Source: Candidatus Tantalella remota | GTDB lineage: Bacteria; Omnitrophota; Gorgyraeia; Tantalellales; Tantalellaceae | Reading direction: 5' to 3' | Assembly: GCA_030765685.1 (NCBI GenBank) | Contig: JAVCCB010000045.1 | Location: forward strand, 1 to 35,652 | DNA length: 35,652 bases | Part shown: positions 7,269-15,009 of the stretch, piece after piece | Numbering within the stretch: position 1 is the stretch's first letter | How the letters are laid out: each line of letters starts with the position of its first letter | Notes under the pieces: generated by a model | The model's input: only the letters and a program-made list of their open reading frames with translations | Databases searched by the model: none | Told to the model about the DNA's origin: nothing | Program-made: the position numbers and the translations under genes

Positions 7269-9119
7269 ATGGCGAACAAATACTCAGTTATAATTGTCGG
7301 CGGAGGTCATGCCGGATGCGAGGCGGCTCTCGCGTCCGCGCGGATGGGTCTTTCTACGCTTCTTATTACGATGAAGAAAGAGGCGATAGGGTACACTTCG
7401 TGCAACCCGTCTATCGGAGGCGTAGGTAAGGGGCAGCTCGTCAAGGAAGTGGACGCTCTCGGCGGCGAGATGGGAAAAGCGGCTGACGCGGCCTGTATAC
7501 AATACCGCATGCTCAATTCTTCCAAAGGATATGCCGCGAGGTCTTCCAGGATGCAGATAGACAGGAAAGTATACAACGCGTACATGAATGATAAGATCCT
7601 CGCGCAGGAAGGGCTTGATGTCGTCGAAGACGAAGTCGAAGAGGTGATAGTAGCGGCCGGTAAGTGCGAAGGAGTGCGGGTGGCGTCAGGGGAGGAGTTT
7701 CTTTCTTCTAATGTCGTTCTTACGACGGGCACGTTCATGAACGGGACCATACATATTGGCCTGAAACATTCGCCGGGCGGGCGCATAGGCGAGGAGCCTT
7801 CCGGGAAGCTTTCGGGAAACCTGGCCGGCCTCGGGTTCGAGATAGGGACGCTTAAGACCGGGACCCCCGCGAGGATCGACGGCAGGACGATAGATTTTTC
7901 CCTTACGGAAGAGCAGCCCGGAGACGCGGCGGTGATCCCGTTTTCTTTTTCTTCGCTGGCGGTGCCGCTTGAGCAGAAGCCCTGTTATCTTACCCGGACC
8001 AATGCCGAAACTCACGAGATAATCCGCGGAGCGCTTGACCGGTCGCCGCTTTATTCGGGAAAGATACAGTCAACCGGTGTGAGATACTGTCCGTCAATAG
8101 AAGATAAGGTGGTCAGGTTTCCCGAGAGGGAGTCTCACGTTGTGTTCCTGGAACCCGAAGGCCTGGATTCGGACGAATATTATCCCAACGGTATATCCAC
8201 AAGTCTCCCGGTGGACGTACAGGAGAGTCTTATCCATAGCATAAAAGGCCTGGAGAACACGAAAATAAATACTCCGGCATATGGCATAGAATATGATTAT
8301 GTGGAACCGACACAGCTAGACGCTATGCTACAGACAAAAAAAGTCGAAGGACTTTTTATAGCCGGCCAGATAAACGGTACTACCGGATATGAAGAAGCGG
8401 CGGCGCTGGGGCTTATGGCGGGGATAAATGCCGCACGCAAGGCAAAAGGGGAAGAGCCAGTGGTCCTCGAAAGGTCACAGGCATATATCGGAGTACTCAT
8501 AGACGACCTGGTAACAAAAGGAACAAAAGAACCGTACAGGATGTTCACTTCGCGTGTGGAATACAGGATAGTGATACGTGAAGATAATGCTGATACCCGT
8601 CTTTCCAATATCGCGTATGACCTGGGACTCTCGGGAGAAGATGCTGTGGCGAAGGTAAAAGAAAAAGAGAAGAATGTGGCAAGAGAGATAAAGAGGCTGA
8701 ACTCCACTGAAATAAAGGCTGATAGCGCTCTCCTTAAGGAAAAGGGTATAGAGATCGACGGCCGTATTTCTCTGGGAAAACTATTGAAAAGGCCTGACGT
8801 AAGTTATGACGATGTCTCCGGAGATAGAGAGGGTGAAGAGCTGTCTTATTACGAGAAAGTACAGCTGGAAGTCGACATCAAATACGCGGGGTATATTGAG
8901 CGGGAGCTTGCCAGGATAAAAAAGTTCTCTGACCTGGAAAAGATACGGGTATCCGAGGATATGGATTATTCAGGTATAGAAGGTCTTTCAAACGAGATAA
9001 AAGAGAAACTGACAAGTGTAAGGCCTGTTACTCTGGGGCAGGCGTCGCGTGTCTCTGGCGTCACCCCGGCGGCGATATCGATTCTTATGGTGAAGATTAG
9101 CGCGATGAGGAGGAGATAA
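7269..9119 (+). CDS. mnmG: tRNA uridine-5-carboxymethylaminomethyl modification enzyme MnmG (GidA)
   Basis: FAD enzyme that with MnmE modifies U34 of certain tRNAs; cytosolic. The 616-residue length is normal for the family. The N-terminal dinucleotide fold is GGGHAGCEAALASARMG (from residue 10). Next are the family signatures CNPSIGGVGKGQLVKEVDALGG and YRMLNSSKGYAARSSRMQID, then GTFMNGTIHIG, FEIGTLKTGTPARIDG, GIEYDYVEPTQL and LFIAGQINGTTGYEEAAALG. The C-terminal helical domain ends with a typical 'qAsRisGvtPAais.l' segment. No ribosome site precedes the ATG: a heptad hairpin runs to three bases before it. mnmE is not in the window. Downstream the gene is separated from the radical SAM gene only by another heptad array. 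Confidence 0.97.
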   Translation: MANKYSVIIVGGGHAGCEAALASARMGLSTLLITMKKEAIGYTSCNPSIGGVGKGQLVKEVDALGGEMGKAADAACIQYRMLNSSKGYAARSSRMQIDRKVYNAYMNDKILAQEGLDVVEDEVEEVIVAAGKCEGVRVASGEEFLSSNVVLTTGTFMNGTIHIGLKHSPGGRIGEEPSGKLSGNLAGLGFEIGTLKTGTPARIDGRTIDFSLTEEQPGDAAVIPFSFSSLAVPLEQKPCYLTRTNAETHEIIRGALDRSPLYSGKIQSTGVRYCPSIEDKVVRFPERESHVVFLEPEGLDSDEYYPNGISTSLPVDVQESLIHSIKGLENTKINTPAYGIEYDYVEPTQLDAMLQTKKVEGLFIAGQINGTTGYEEAAALGLMAGINAARKAKGEEPVVLERSQAYIGVLIDDLVTKGTKEPYRMFTSRVEYRIVIREDNADTRLSNIAYDLGLSGEDAVAKVKEKEKNVAREIKRLNSTEIKADSALLKEKGIEIDGRISLGKLLKRPDVSYDDVSGDREGEELSYYEKVQLEVDIKYAGYIERELARIKKFSDLEKIRVSEDMDYSGIEGLSNEIKEKLTSVRPVTLGQASRVSGVTPAAISILMVKISAMRRR

Positions 9120-9122
9120 GTC

Positions 9123-9241
9123 GTAAACAGTAAACTGTAAACAGTGAACAGTATCCAGATGCTAGATGCTGGATTCTAGATGCTCGTAAAACTCAACGAG
9201 TATCTAGCATCGAGAATCGAGTATCAAGATAAGCGAGCACA
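9123..9241 (+). repeat. Fully phase-locked 17-unit heptad array between mnmG and the radical SAM gene
   Basis: Seventeen consecutive 7-bp steps run from 9123 to 9241, the base before the next ATG. They pass from gtaaaca/gtaaact units through gatgcta, gatgctg and gattcta to gtatcta, gcatcga and gtatcaa without losing phase. The central part folds back around a loop near 9186-9197: the left gatgctcgt matches the right acgagtatc with one G-U pair. The four gtaaaca-type units recur at 13790-13817, at the end of the rlmD gene. Confidence 0.85.
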
Positions 9242-10141
9242 ATGAGCTATTATTTATTCAGCAAATATCTAAAAGAACAATTCGGACAGAAAGTTCGCCG
9301 GATAAGTCTGGACGCGGGGTTTACCTGTCCTAACAGGGATAGCTCAGGCGGGGGCGGTTGTATTTACTGCAACGAGCTGGGGTTTATCGAGGCGAGGGAA
9401 AAGGTTATCTCTTTAAAGGAACAGATAGAAGAGGGAATTCTTATAGCGCGTAAAAAGGGCGTAAACAGGTTCATGGCATACTTTCAGAACGCTACAAGCA
9501 CTAACGCTCCGGTCGAAGAACTTAAGAAGGCTTATGACAGTATCATCGGATACGATGATATAGTGGCACTGAGCATATCGACCCGTCCGGATTGTGTTGA
9601 AGATGTCAAGCTTGACCTGATAACGGGATACGCGAAAGACCGTGAAACGTGGATAGAGTACGGGCTTCAGACGATACATAACAGAACGCTGGAGAGGATA
9701 GGTCGCGGACATACGTTCGAACAGACAAAAGACGCTATTGAAAGGACCGCTGCCAGAGGAATTAAAGTCGGCGTACATGTAATACTGGGGCTCTCCGGGG
9801 AATCGCGGGAAGATATGATAGCTACGGCCAGGGAAGTATCACGGCTTCCCGTCAACGGCGTGAAGCTGCATGTTTTTCAGGTTCTCTCGGACACCCCGCT
9901 GGAGAAGATGTATGCCGACGGAGAAATAGACCTTATGACACGCGACGAATATGTCGCCGCCGCTTGCGATTTTTTGGAGAACATTTCTGCCGACCGTGTC
10001 ATTTTGAGGCTTGTCTCCGACTCCAGGGAGGAATATTTGATAGGGCCGGAATGGACGAACGATAAGCTGTCAGTAATAGCGGAGGTAAAGAAAGAATTTG
10101 CTTCACGGGGTACTTATCAGGGGAGCTCTTCCACTGTCTAA
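9242..10141 (+). CDS. TIGR01212/YhcC-family radical SAM protein
   Basis: A 299-residue radical SAM protein of the YhcC group (TIGR01212), which is related to Elp3-like enzymes. The cluster cysteines are Cys29, Cys40 and Cys43 in CPNRDSSGGGGCIYC, a CX10CX2C spacing typical of this group. Other signatures are YFQNATSTNAP, ALSISTRPDCV, WIEYGLQTIHNRTLERIGRGH and GVKLHVFQVLSDTPL. The substrate is not established. The ATG has only a weak GCGAG-like site upstream because the leader is a heptad array that ends at the start codon. About 100 bases separate its stop from the next gene. Confidence 0.92.
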   Translation: MSYYLFSKYLKEQFGQKVRRISLDAGFTCPNRDSSGGGGCIYCNELGFIEAREKVISLKEQIEEGILIARKKGVNRFMAYFQNATSTNAPVEELKKAYDSIIGYDDIVALSISTRPDCVEDVKLDLITGYAKDRETWIEYGLQTIHNRTLERIGRGHTFEQTKDAIERTAARGIKVGVHVILGLSGESREDMIATAREVSRLPVNGVKLHVFQVLSDTPLEKMYADGEIDLMTRDEYVAAACDFLENISADRVILRLVSDSREEYLIGPEWTNDKLSVIAEVKKEFASRGTYQGSSSTV

Positions 10142-10160
10142 GAGGCTTTTTATTTTGTAT

Positions 10161-10192
10161 TTTACGTTGCAGGTATTATATGCTACTATAAT
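10161..10192 (+). promoter_or_regulatory. Candidate promoter for the glycine-zipper protein gene
   Basis: A perfect TATAAT at 10187-10192 lies about 50 bases before the ATG at 10243. The -35 is weak: TTTACG at 10161-10166 or TTGCAG at 10167-10172, with poor spacing in either case. The call rests on the -10 box. Confidence 0.4.
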
Positions 10193-10242
10193 CGGGAACA
10201 GGATAATATGACATATCAATGCTCTCGCGAAGGAGGAAGCTC

Positions 10243-10665
10243 ATGAATAAGACCACGAAATTAATAATATGTTCGTTGATACTGATCGGTATAATGGTGC
10301 TGTCTGTCTCTCAGGGGTTTGCTCAAAGCAAGTCTTCTACCTGGCTTAAACGGGGGCTTTTAGGAGCCGGTTCAGGTGCCGCGGGTGCCGCCGCGGGCGG
10401 CGGAAACGCGGGAACAGGCGCGCTTGTCGGCGCCGGAGTAAATATGCTCGGCGGGGCTCTTCTTGACGATATGACAGCGGATAACAGCGCGCCGCAGCAA
10501 CAGAATTACCAGCAGCAGAATTACCAGCAGGCGCAGCAGCAGGGGCATTCAGAGTCCGGAAGTGCGTATTCTGACGGCTATGAGGCCGGATATTCGAACG
10601 GTTATAAAAAAGGTTATACCGACGGATACAAAGAGGGCCTTAAGGAAGCATACAAAGAAAATTGA
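10243..10665 (+). CDS. Secreted glycine-zipper protein with Gln-rich linker and GY-repeat tail
   Basis: A 140-residue protein from the ATG at 10243, which has AAGGAGGAAGC just upstream; an in-frame ATG at 10219 lacks a site. Residues 1-27 form a signal peptide (LIGIMVLSVSQGFA) with cleavage near GFA-Q. Residues about 36-75 are Gly/Ala-rich with small residues every four positions, a glycine-zipper pattern seen in outer-membrane or envelope proteins. A Gln/Asn/Tyr linker (QQNYQQQNYQQAQQQ) follows, then four tandem YxxGY-type steps (DGYEAGYSNGYKKGYTDGYK) at the C-terminus. It is flanked by a TATAAT box and a hairpin terminator, so it is probably a single-gene unit. I do not recognise a named family; a structural or surface role is inferred. 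Confidence 0.75.
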   Translation: MNKTTKLIICSLILIGIMVLSVSQGFAQSKSSTWLKRGLLGAGSGAAGAAAGGGNAGTGALVGAGVNMLGGALLDDMTADNSAPQQQNYQQQNYQQAQQQGHSESGSAYSDGYEAGYSNGYKKGYTDGYKEGLKEAYKEN

Positions 10666-10688
10666 TACTTATCCGCAATGAACAGGGA

Positions 10689-10722
10689 GAAACCTGCCTC
10701 TAATACGGGCAGGTTTCCTTAT
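10689..10722 (+). terminator. Hairpin terminator after the glycine-zipper gene
   Basis: A perfect 10-bp stem, gaaacctgcc (10689-10698) with ggcaggtttc (10708-10717), closes a nine-base loop and is followed by a short, weak T run (ctt att). It lies 23 bases after the stop. Confidence 0.7.
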
Positions 10723-10791
10723 TATACGGACTGTTTTGAAGTACATCCCTGTTGAGCATAGGGCCACCAAAATCAAAAAAGAGGCATTGTC

Positions 10792-12003
10792 ATGAAAAAG
10801 AATAAAGAACTCGCATCCGGGAAAAAGGGGAAAGCCGCGAAGAGCGCGAAAACCTCTTCCTCAAAACTGTCGTTTGGCGCGGGTGAAAATACGGACATGC
10901 TGCTGAGATCCCTTATGGACAAGGAGCGCGAGATACTTGAAGCGGAAGACGCTCTTGTCGAATCGATGAGGCGGTTCAGGGACCTTTTCGAGCAGTCTCC
11001 TATAGGTGTCGGAATACACGATCCCAAGGGGGAACTTCTTATAGTCAACAAGGCATATCTTGATATATTCGGGTTTAAAACATTCGGACAAATAAAAACT
11101 CAGAATCTTTTTTCGGATTTCAGGATAACGGCAAAAGATGCCAAAAAGATCCGGGCCGGACAGACTATACAGTTCCACGCCCGCTGTGATTTTGAGGCCG
11201 CGGATCTTCACAGTACGAATGAGAACGCCGGTTACGCGATGTTCACCATTTCCCCGCTTCAGAGGGAAGAAGATATTATAGGTTATCTCGTCCAGGTACA
11301 GGATATAACGCAGCACAAAAAAATAGAAGAGTCGCAGAGATTGGCGCAGCTGGGGAGGCTTATATCCGATATGGCCCACGAGGTCAACAATCCGCTCATG
11401 ATAATATCCGGCAGGGCGGAGATGGCTCTCTTGGGCGATATACAGGACGAAAAAATAAAGAATACTTTCGAGGTAATACTCGACCAGTGTTTTATGGCAA
11501 AGGAGATAATACTCAGGCTGCTCAAGTATTCGCGCCTCGGAAAGGTCGAAAAGACGTCCGTGGACGTCGTCAAGATACTGGATCTTATTGTTGAGATATT
11601 GAACCACCATTTTAAAATATCCAACATTGTCGTAGAGACGGATATCGAACGCGGCATTCCTCCGGCTATCGGCAATGAAAAACAGCTTCAGGAAGTGTTT
11701 ATGAACGTTCTTCGGAATTCGGCTGACGCTATGCCCGAGGGAGGAAACATAAAGATCGAAGGCGTGAAGGAAAAAGATTTTCTAAAGATAATTGTAAAGG
11801 ATAACGGCGACGGGATGTCGGAAGAAGTGCTTGCCAAGATATTCGAACCTTTTTTTACTACGAAGCAGAAAGGTACCGGGCTTGGCCTGGCTGTGTGCCA
11901 TACCATAATAGAGGATCACGGTGGAAAGCTTTTATATGAAAGTAAACCCGGAAAAGGAACAACGGCTACGATCTTACTCCCATGTGAGAATGTGCTGATA
12001 TAG
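10792..12003 (+). CDS. Soluble PAS-domain sensor histidine kinase
   Basis: A 403-residue cytosolic kinase with no membrane segment. A Lys/Ala/Ser-rich tail of about 25 residues (KKGKAAKSAKTSSSK) leads into a short coiled coil (about 40-60) and a PAS domain (about 62-175: FEQSPIGVGIHDPKG, ending in VQDITQHKK). The dimerisation/phosphoacceptor helix carries His196 in DMAHEVNNPL. The ATPase domain has the N box (VLRNSADAMPEGG), G1 (DNGDGM), F box (FEPFFTTK) and G2 (GTGLGLAV). The receiver gene 35 bases downstream is its likely partner. The signal sensed by the PAS domain cannot be told from sequence. Confidence 0.93.
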   Translation: MKKNKELASGKKGKAAKSAKTSSSKLSFGAGENTDMLLRSLMDKEREILEAEDALVESMRRFRDLFEQSPIGVGIHDPKGELLIVNKAYLDIFGFKTFGQIKTQNLFSDFRITAKDAKKIRAGQTIQFHARCDFEAADLHSTNENAGYAMFTISPLQREEDIIGYLVQVQDITQHKKIEESQRLAQLGRLISDMAHEVNNPLMIISGRAEMALLGDIQDEKIKNTFEVILDQCFMAKEIILRLLKYSRLGKVEKTSVDVVKILDLIVEILNHHFKISNIVVETDIERGIPPAIGNEKQLQEVFMNVLRNSADAMPEGGNIKIEGVKEKDFLKIIVKDNGDGMSEEVLAKIFEPFFTTKQKGTGLGLAVCHTIIEDHGGKLLYESKPGKGTTATILLPCENVLI

Positions 12004-12038
12004 AGCGCGCTTTTCGTGGCGGGGAGGAAAACGATAAA

Positions 12039-12404
12039 ATGAGGAAAAAGACCATACTTTTAGTGGATGACGAGGCGGAAATACTGGAGATCCTTCATAA
12101 CTTTCTCCATGCCGAAGGATTCGAGACTATGCAGACCAAAGACGGCCAGGAGGGCCTCGATGTTTTTAAAAAAGGGCAGCGTCCGGATATGGTTATCCTT
12201 GACGAAAAGATGCCGCGGATGAGTGGCTCGGAGTTTTTGCGGAACCTCAAAGAGCTCAAAATAGATGTTCCCGTTGTGGCATTAACGGGGTCGATAAATC
12301 TGGAGCATTTGAATCCGACTTTAAAAGAAGAATGCGAGCACATCCTCATAAAACCCGTGCGCCTTTCCGAGCTTTTAAAATTGATAAATAAAATATTGCT
12401 GTAG
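12039..12404 (+). CDS. Stand-alone response-regulator receiver (CheY-like)
   Basis: A 121-residue receiver domain with no output domain. Acid pocket Asp10-Asp11 (LLVDDEAEIL), phosphoacceptor Asp55 (VILDEKMPR), the conserved Thr in VALTGS and the Lys of IKPVR are all present. GGGAGGAAAA precedes the ATG. The gene is paired with the soluble PAS kinase just upstream, so signalling probably goes by protein contact or a phosphorelay and not by direct DNA binding. The target is unknown. Confidence 0.93.
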   Translation: MRKKTILLVDDEAEILEILHNFLHAEGFETMQTKDGQEGLDVFKKGQRPDMVILDEKMPRMSGSEFLRNLKELKIDVPVVALTGSINLEHLNPTLKEECEHILIKPVRLSELLKLINKILL

Positions 12405-12412
12405 TAGCAAGC

Positions 12413-12615
12413 GTCATCCCCGCATGCTCTAAGCGGGGATCTCGTAAGAATGACCACTTTTATGTGATCCCGGATATCCGCTATCCTCCTTCGTTAAAAC
12501 TATGGCGGACAGGAAGCGGATTCCGGGATGACGTCTTGATTCCCGCTTCGCCGAAGCCCTCTGGCTTTTGGCACTTCCTCGGGGGCCTTTACCCCTTGGT
12601 CGCGCGGGAATGACG
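12413..12615 (+). repeat. Dispersed palindromic repeats between the receiver and rlmD
   Basis: Two abutting palindromic units. The first, about 12413-12533, begins cgtcatccccgc and ends ccgggatgacg. The second, 12538-12615, has ends gattcccgc and gcgggaatgacg. The second occurs inverted at 13933-14010 on the other side of rlmD, with 72 of 78 bases the same. No gene is visible in this gap. Confidence 0.8.
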
Positions 12616-12640
12616 TCTGCTACTCTAACTTAGGAGAAAT

Positions 12641-13807
12641 ATGACACAACAATTAACAACAGAAATATATTCGCTGGCATTCGGCGGGCAGGGCGTAGGC
12701 AAGGTAGACGGGAAAGTCTGTTTTGTGACAGGAGCTCTTCCCGGAGAGAAAGTCGTTTTCGACGTCGAGAAGGACACAGCCCGGTACGCTTCGGGGAAAG
12801 TCGTCGAGATATTGACCCCATCAAGCGACAGGACGGAACCCGAGTGTCCTTATTACGGCAGATGCGGGGGGTGTCAGCTGCAGCATATTACTTATGAAAA
12901 GGAACTTTTCTATAAGAAGCAGCAGGTGGCTGAACTCCTGGGCCGTATCGGAGGAATAAAGGATATAGAGATACCCGAGATCGTAGCGTCGAAAGAGCCG
13001 TATAATTACAGGACCTCTGTTACTTTGCATGACGCGGGAGGCGGGTGCGGTTATTACGCGATAGACGGAAAGACCGTTATGAAGATAGACAGGTGCTCGG
13101 TAGCTACAGAGGCGATAAACAGCTATCTGGAGGGAATGACTAATGAGAAAAAGGCGGAGAGGGTCACCCTGAAATCTGATCATGCCGGCAAAGTCTGGTC
13201 TTCGGAAAGTACCGGGGAACGGTTCTTTTTTGATGAGTTCAGGGGAAATGAGATCTGTCTGTCTACAAAAGGGTTCTCCCAGCCAAATAGGCACATAGCC
13301 GAGAAAATAGTTGAGACTATCGAGGAATGGATCGGCCCGGACTGCGGCGATACCGTTTTTTTCGACCTCTATTGCGGCGTCGGGTTCTTCAGTTTTCTTC
13401 TTAAGAACGACTTTCATTCACGTATCGGTATAGATTCGAGCCGGATATCGATCGATTGTGCCAAGACGACATCGGCGAAGAACGGCAGAAAGGACGTGAA
13501 GTTTTACAAGTCCGACGCCGAAGAAGCTTTTTTCTCGTTATTCGAACGCTCGAAACGTGAGAGGAACATGATCCTTATAGATCCGCCGAGAAAAGGGCTC
13601 AACGGGGATTTCATAAAGAAGCTTAAAGAGATGACCGGAGCCGAGAAGATGTATTATCTTTCATGTGATCCCGCGCGTCTCGCGAGGGACATAAAGGTGA
13701 TCACGGATGAAAACGCGTGGAAGCTTGGCAGGATACGCGTTTTTGATATGTTCCCGAGGACGAAGCATATTGAGACGTTGGTGGAGTTGGTAAACAGTAA
13801 ACTGTAA
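12641..13807 (+). CDS. rlmD: 23S rRNA (uracil-5-)-methyltransferase, RlmD/RumA type
   Basis: A 388-residue SAM-dependent methyltransferase of the TrmA/RumA family; cytosolic, acts on rRNA (or tRNA for TrmA-like members). An N-terminal TRAM domain (1-60) is followed by the 4Fe-4S ligands Cys69, Cys75 and Cys78 (CPYYGRCGGC) and a fourth Cys near residue 152. The SAM site is DLYCGVGFFS, then DPPRKGL, and the catalytic Cys342 is in YLSCDPARLARD; the terminal HIETLVEL carries the conserved Glu. The TTAGGAGA ribosome site is clear. RlmD and TrmA cannot be separated with certainty from sequence alone; the TRAM plus Fe-S layout favours the RumA branch. The last residues (VNSKL) are encoded by intergenic-type heptad units. 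Confidence 0.9.
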   Translation: MTQQLTTEIYSLAFGGQGVGKVDGKVCFVTGALPGEKVVFDVEKDTARYASGKVVEILTPSSDRTEPECPYYGRCGGCQLQHITYEKELFYKKQQVAELLGRIGGIKDIEIPEIVASKEPYNYRTSVTLHDAGGGCGYYAIDGKTVMKIDRCSVATEAINSYLEGMTNEKKAERVTLKSDHAGKVWSSESTGERFFFDEFRGNEICLSTKGFSQPNRHIAEKIVETIEEWIGPDCGDTVFFDLYCGVGFFSFLLKNDFHSRIGIDSSRISIDCAKTTSAKNGRKDVKFYKSDAEEAFFSLFERSKRERNMILIDPPRKGLNGDFIKKLKEMTGAEKMYYLSCDPARLARDIKVITDENAWKLGRIRVFDMFPRTKHIETLVELVNSKL

Positions 13808-13929
13808 ACAGTGAAATGGAGTAGGGTACCGGGAATCGAGTACCGGGTATCGGGGGAGCGGGATCCCAGGGTATCAGAGGATCAGGGTATTGGGGACTAG
13901 GTTATCGGGATATCAGGGACTGAATACTC
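13790..13929 (+). repeat. Heptad array that begins inside rlmD, then shifts to an 8-bp step
   Basis: Units gtaaaca, gtaaact, gtaaaca, gtgaaat start at 13790, within the last codons of rlmD. The run continues as ggtaccg, ggaatcg, agtaccg, ggtatcg to about 13852. From 13861 the step looks like eight bases (ggatccca, gggtatca, gaggatca, gggtattg) to about 13923. No coding sequence is seen here. Confidence 0.7.
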
Positions 13930-13932
13930 GAA

Positions 13933-14059
13933 CGTCATTCCCGTGCGACCGAGGGGCAAAGGCTCCCGAGGAAGTGCCGAAAGCCAGAGGGCTTCGGTGA
14001 AGCGGGAATCACATAGAAGTAATAATTTTTATTGGATCCCCGCTTCCTCGGGGATGACG
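13933..14059 (+). repeat. Inverted copy of the 12538-12615 palindrome plus adjoining unit
   Basis: Bases 13933-14010 are the reverse complement of 12538-12615 with six differences, all transitions. A second short palindromic piece (ggatccccgcttcctcgggg) follows to 14059. Confidence 0.85.
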
Positions 14060-14080
14060 ATTATCCTTTTTACTTTAAGA

Positions 14081-14375
14081 GTGATCTAGATCCTTCGACT
14101 TGCTTCCGCCTTCGCTAAAGCTACGGCGGACAAGCCGGTCCCGACTTCGCCGAACTATTTTAGATCTATTTGGCTACGTCGGGCTTCGCGCTCGGGATGA
14201 CAGCACTTCTGTCATCCCGAGCGGAGTGCCCGACAAGTCCGCCGACTCATCCGCCGTAGCCAGATGAAACCTGAACAGCTTGGCGAAGGAGGAAGGCGGG
14301 ATGGCACGTAGTCGAGAAATCTAATATCGTCGGGTTCGGGTTATGTTCAGCCCCAACCGTAAACCCCTTTAACGA
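14081..14375 (+). repeat. Dispersed GTCATCCCGAGCGG-type repeat, copy 1
   Basis: Contains atgacagcacttctgtcatcccgagcggagtgcccg and, after an extra stretch, cacgtagtcgagaaatctaat and ccccaaccgtaaacccctttaacg (given here only in part). The same blocks recur in the same order at 24345-24555 without the extra 14245-14310 stretch. Each copy precedes a short gene. This 620-base gap holds repeats only; I see no gene in it. Confidence 0.8.
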
Positions 14376-14384
14376 TTCCAAAGA

Positions 14385-14428
14385 CGTAACCGTACAACGA
14401 AAAACGATATACGAAACCCGGAGGCTAC
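14385..14428 (+). repeat. Short ACG-ending heptad run before the secreted protein gene
   Basis: Seven-base steps tacaacg, aaaaacg, atatacg, aaacccg run into the gaggct ribosome site. A related run (gtaaccg, attaacg, attgacg) precedes crcB at 24536-24556. Confidence 0.55.
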
Positions 14429-14429
14429 T

Positions 14430-14801
14430 ATGGTTCGTTTTATTAAGCTTGTTGTCATTTTCGCACTAAGCCTGCAAATATGCGCGGGAGGTTACGCTGA
14501 AGAGTACAAGATGTCCGAGGATCCGCGTCTTGTTGACGCCCTTGAGAGTTTTTATCAGGCTGAAGAGTATATGGTCAAAGGGAACAATGAGTTTGAGCGG
14601 CGTCCCGGTCTCGCCCAGAAGATGTTCGAACATGCCGAGGATTATTTTACCAAGGCCGCGTTTCTTTACAGGGAGCATGCCAGGATCGAAGGCATAGACA
14701 CAAGACGCGAAGAAGTCATATGTGAAAAAAGGGACCGTGAAGCCCACGTCATGGTGACCAAGTCTAGAAAACGCAAAAGACGGACAGACGGGCGGAAGTA
14801 G
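14430..14801 (+). CDS. Small secreted helical protein of unknown function
   Basis: A 123-residue protein with a signal peptide over residues 1-23 (LVVIFALSLQICAGGYA-E). The mature part is predominantly charged and helical, with a TPR-like stretch (LVDALESFYQAEEYM, KMFEHAEDYFTKAAFLYREHARIEG) and a very basic end (KSRKRKRRTDGRK). CCGGAGG provides a ribosome site 7 bases from the ATG. It stands alone between repeat blocks and converges on the minus-strand kinase gene. I do not recognise the family. Confidence 0.65.
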   Translation: MVRFIKLVVIFALSLQICAGGYAEEYKMSEDPRLVDALESFYQAEEYMVKGNNEFERRPGLAQKMFEHAEDYFTKAAFLYREHARIEGIDTRREEVICEKRDREAHVMVTKSRKRKRRTDGRK

Positions 14802-14815
14802 GGGGTCGGAAAATA

Positions 14816-14995
14816 GCGTTTAGATAGACCACGGACGACAGACGACGGATTACCCATCAGGTAAAATCCAAATTACAAAATCCAAATGACAAATGAAATC
14901 CAAATCGTTAAACCCAAAATAGCTACTTTGGATTTTTGATTTTTGTGATTCTTTTGGATTTTGGGTTTAGAATTTTGGATTTATATTTCAACAGG
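14816..14995 (+). repeat. Heptad array plus C-type hairpin (copy 1) between convergent genes
   Basis: Units gcgttta, gatagac, cacggac, gacagac, gacggat run from 14816 and pass in phase into aatccaa, attacaa, aatccaa, atgacaa. After a loop (tagctac, about 14920) the other arm repeats ggattt-type units to about 14990. The 60-base arms pair imperfectly. Three more copies of the hairpin are at 22014, 26380 and 27243. Here it lies between convergent genes and could serve as a two-way terminator. Confidence 0.8.
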
Positions 14996-15009
14996 CATTC
15001 ATTGGTGAG

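Noticed and set aside
9123-9241. Heptad arrays as a CRISPR array
   Set aside because: There are no identical 23-40 bp repeats separated by unique spacers, and no cas genes. The period is seven bases and the words vary.
12538-14010. The inverted repeats around rlmD as ends of an insertion sequence
   Set aside because: No transposase gene lies between them, and the same kind of palindrome occurs elsewhere in the window; it is reported only as a point to check.
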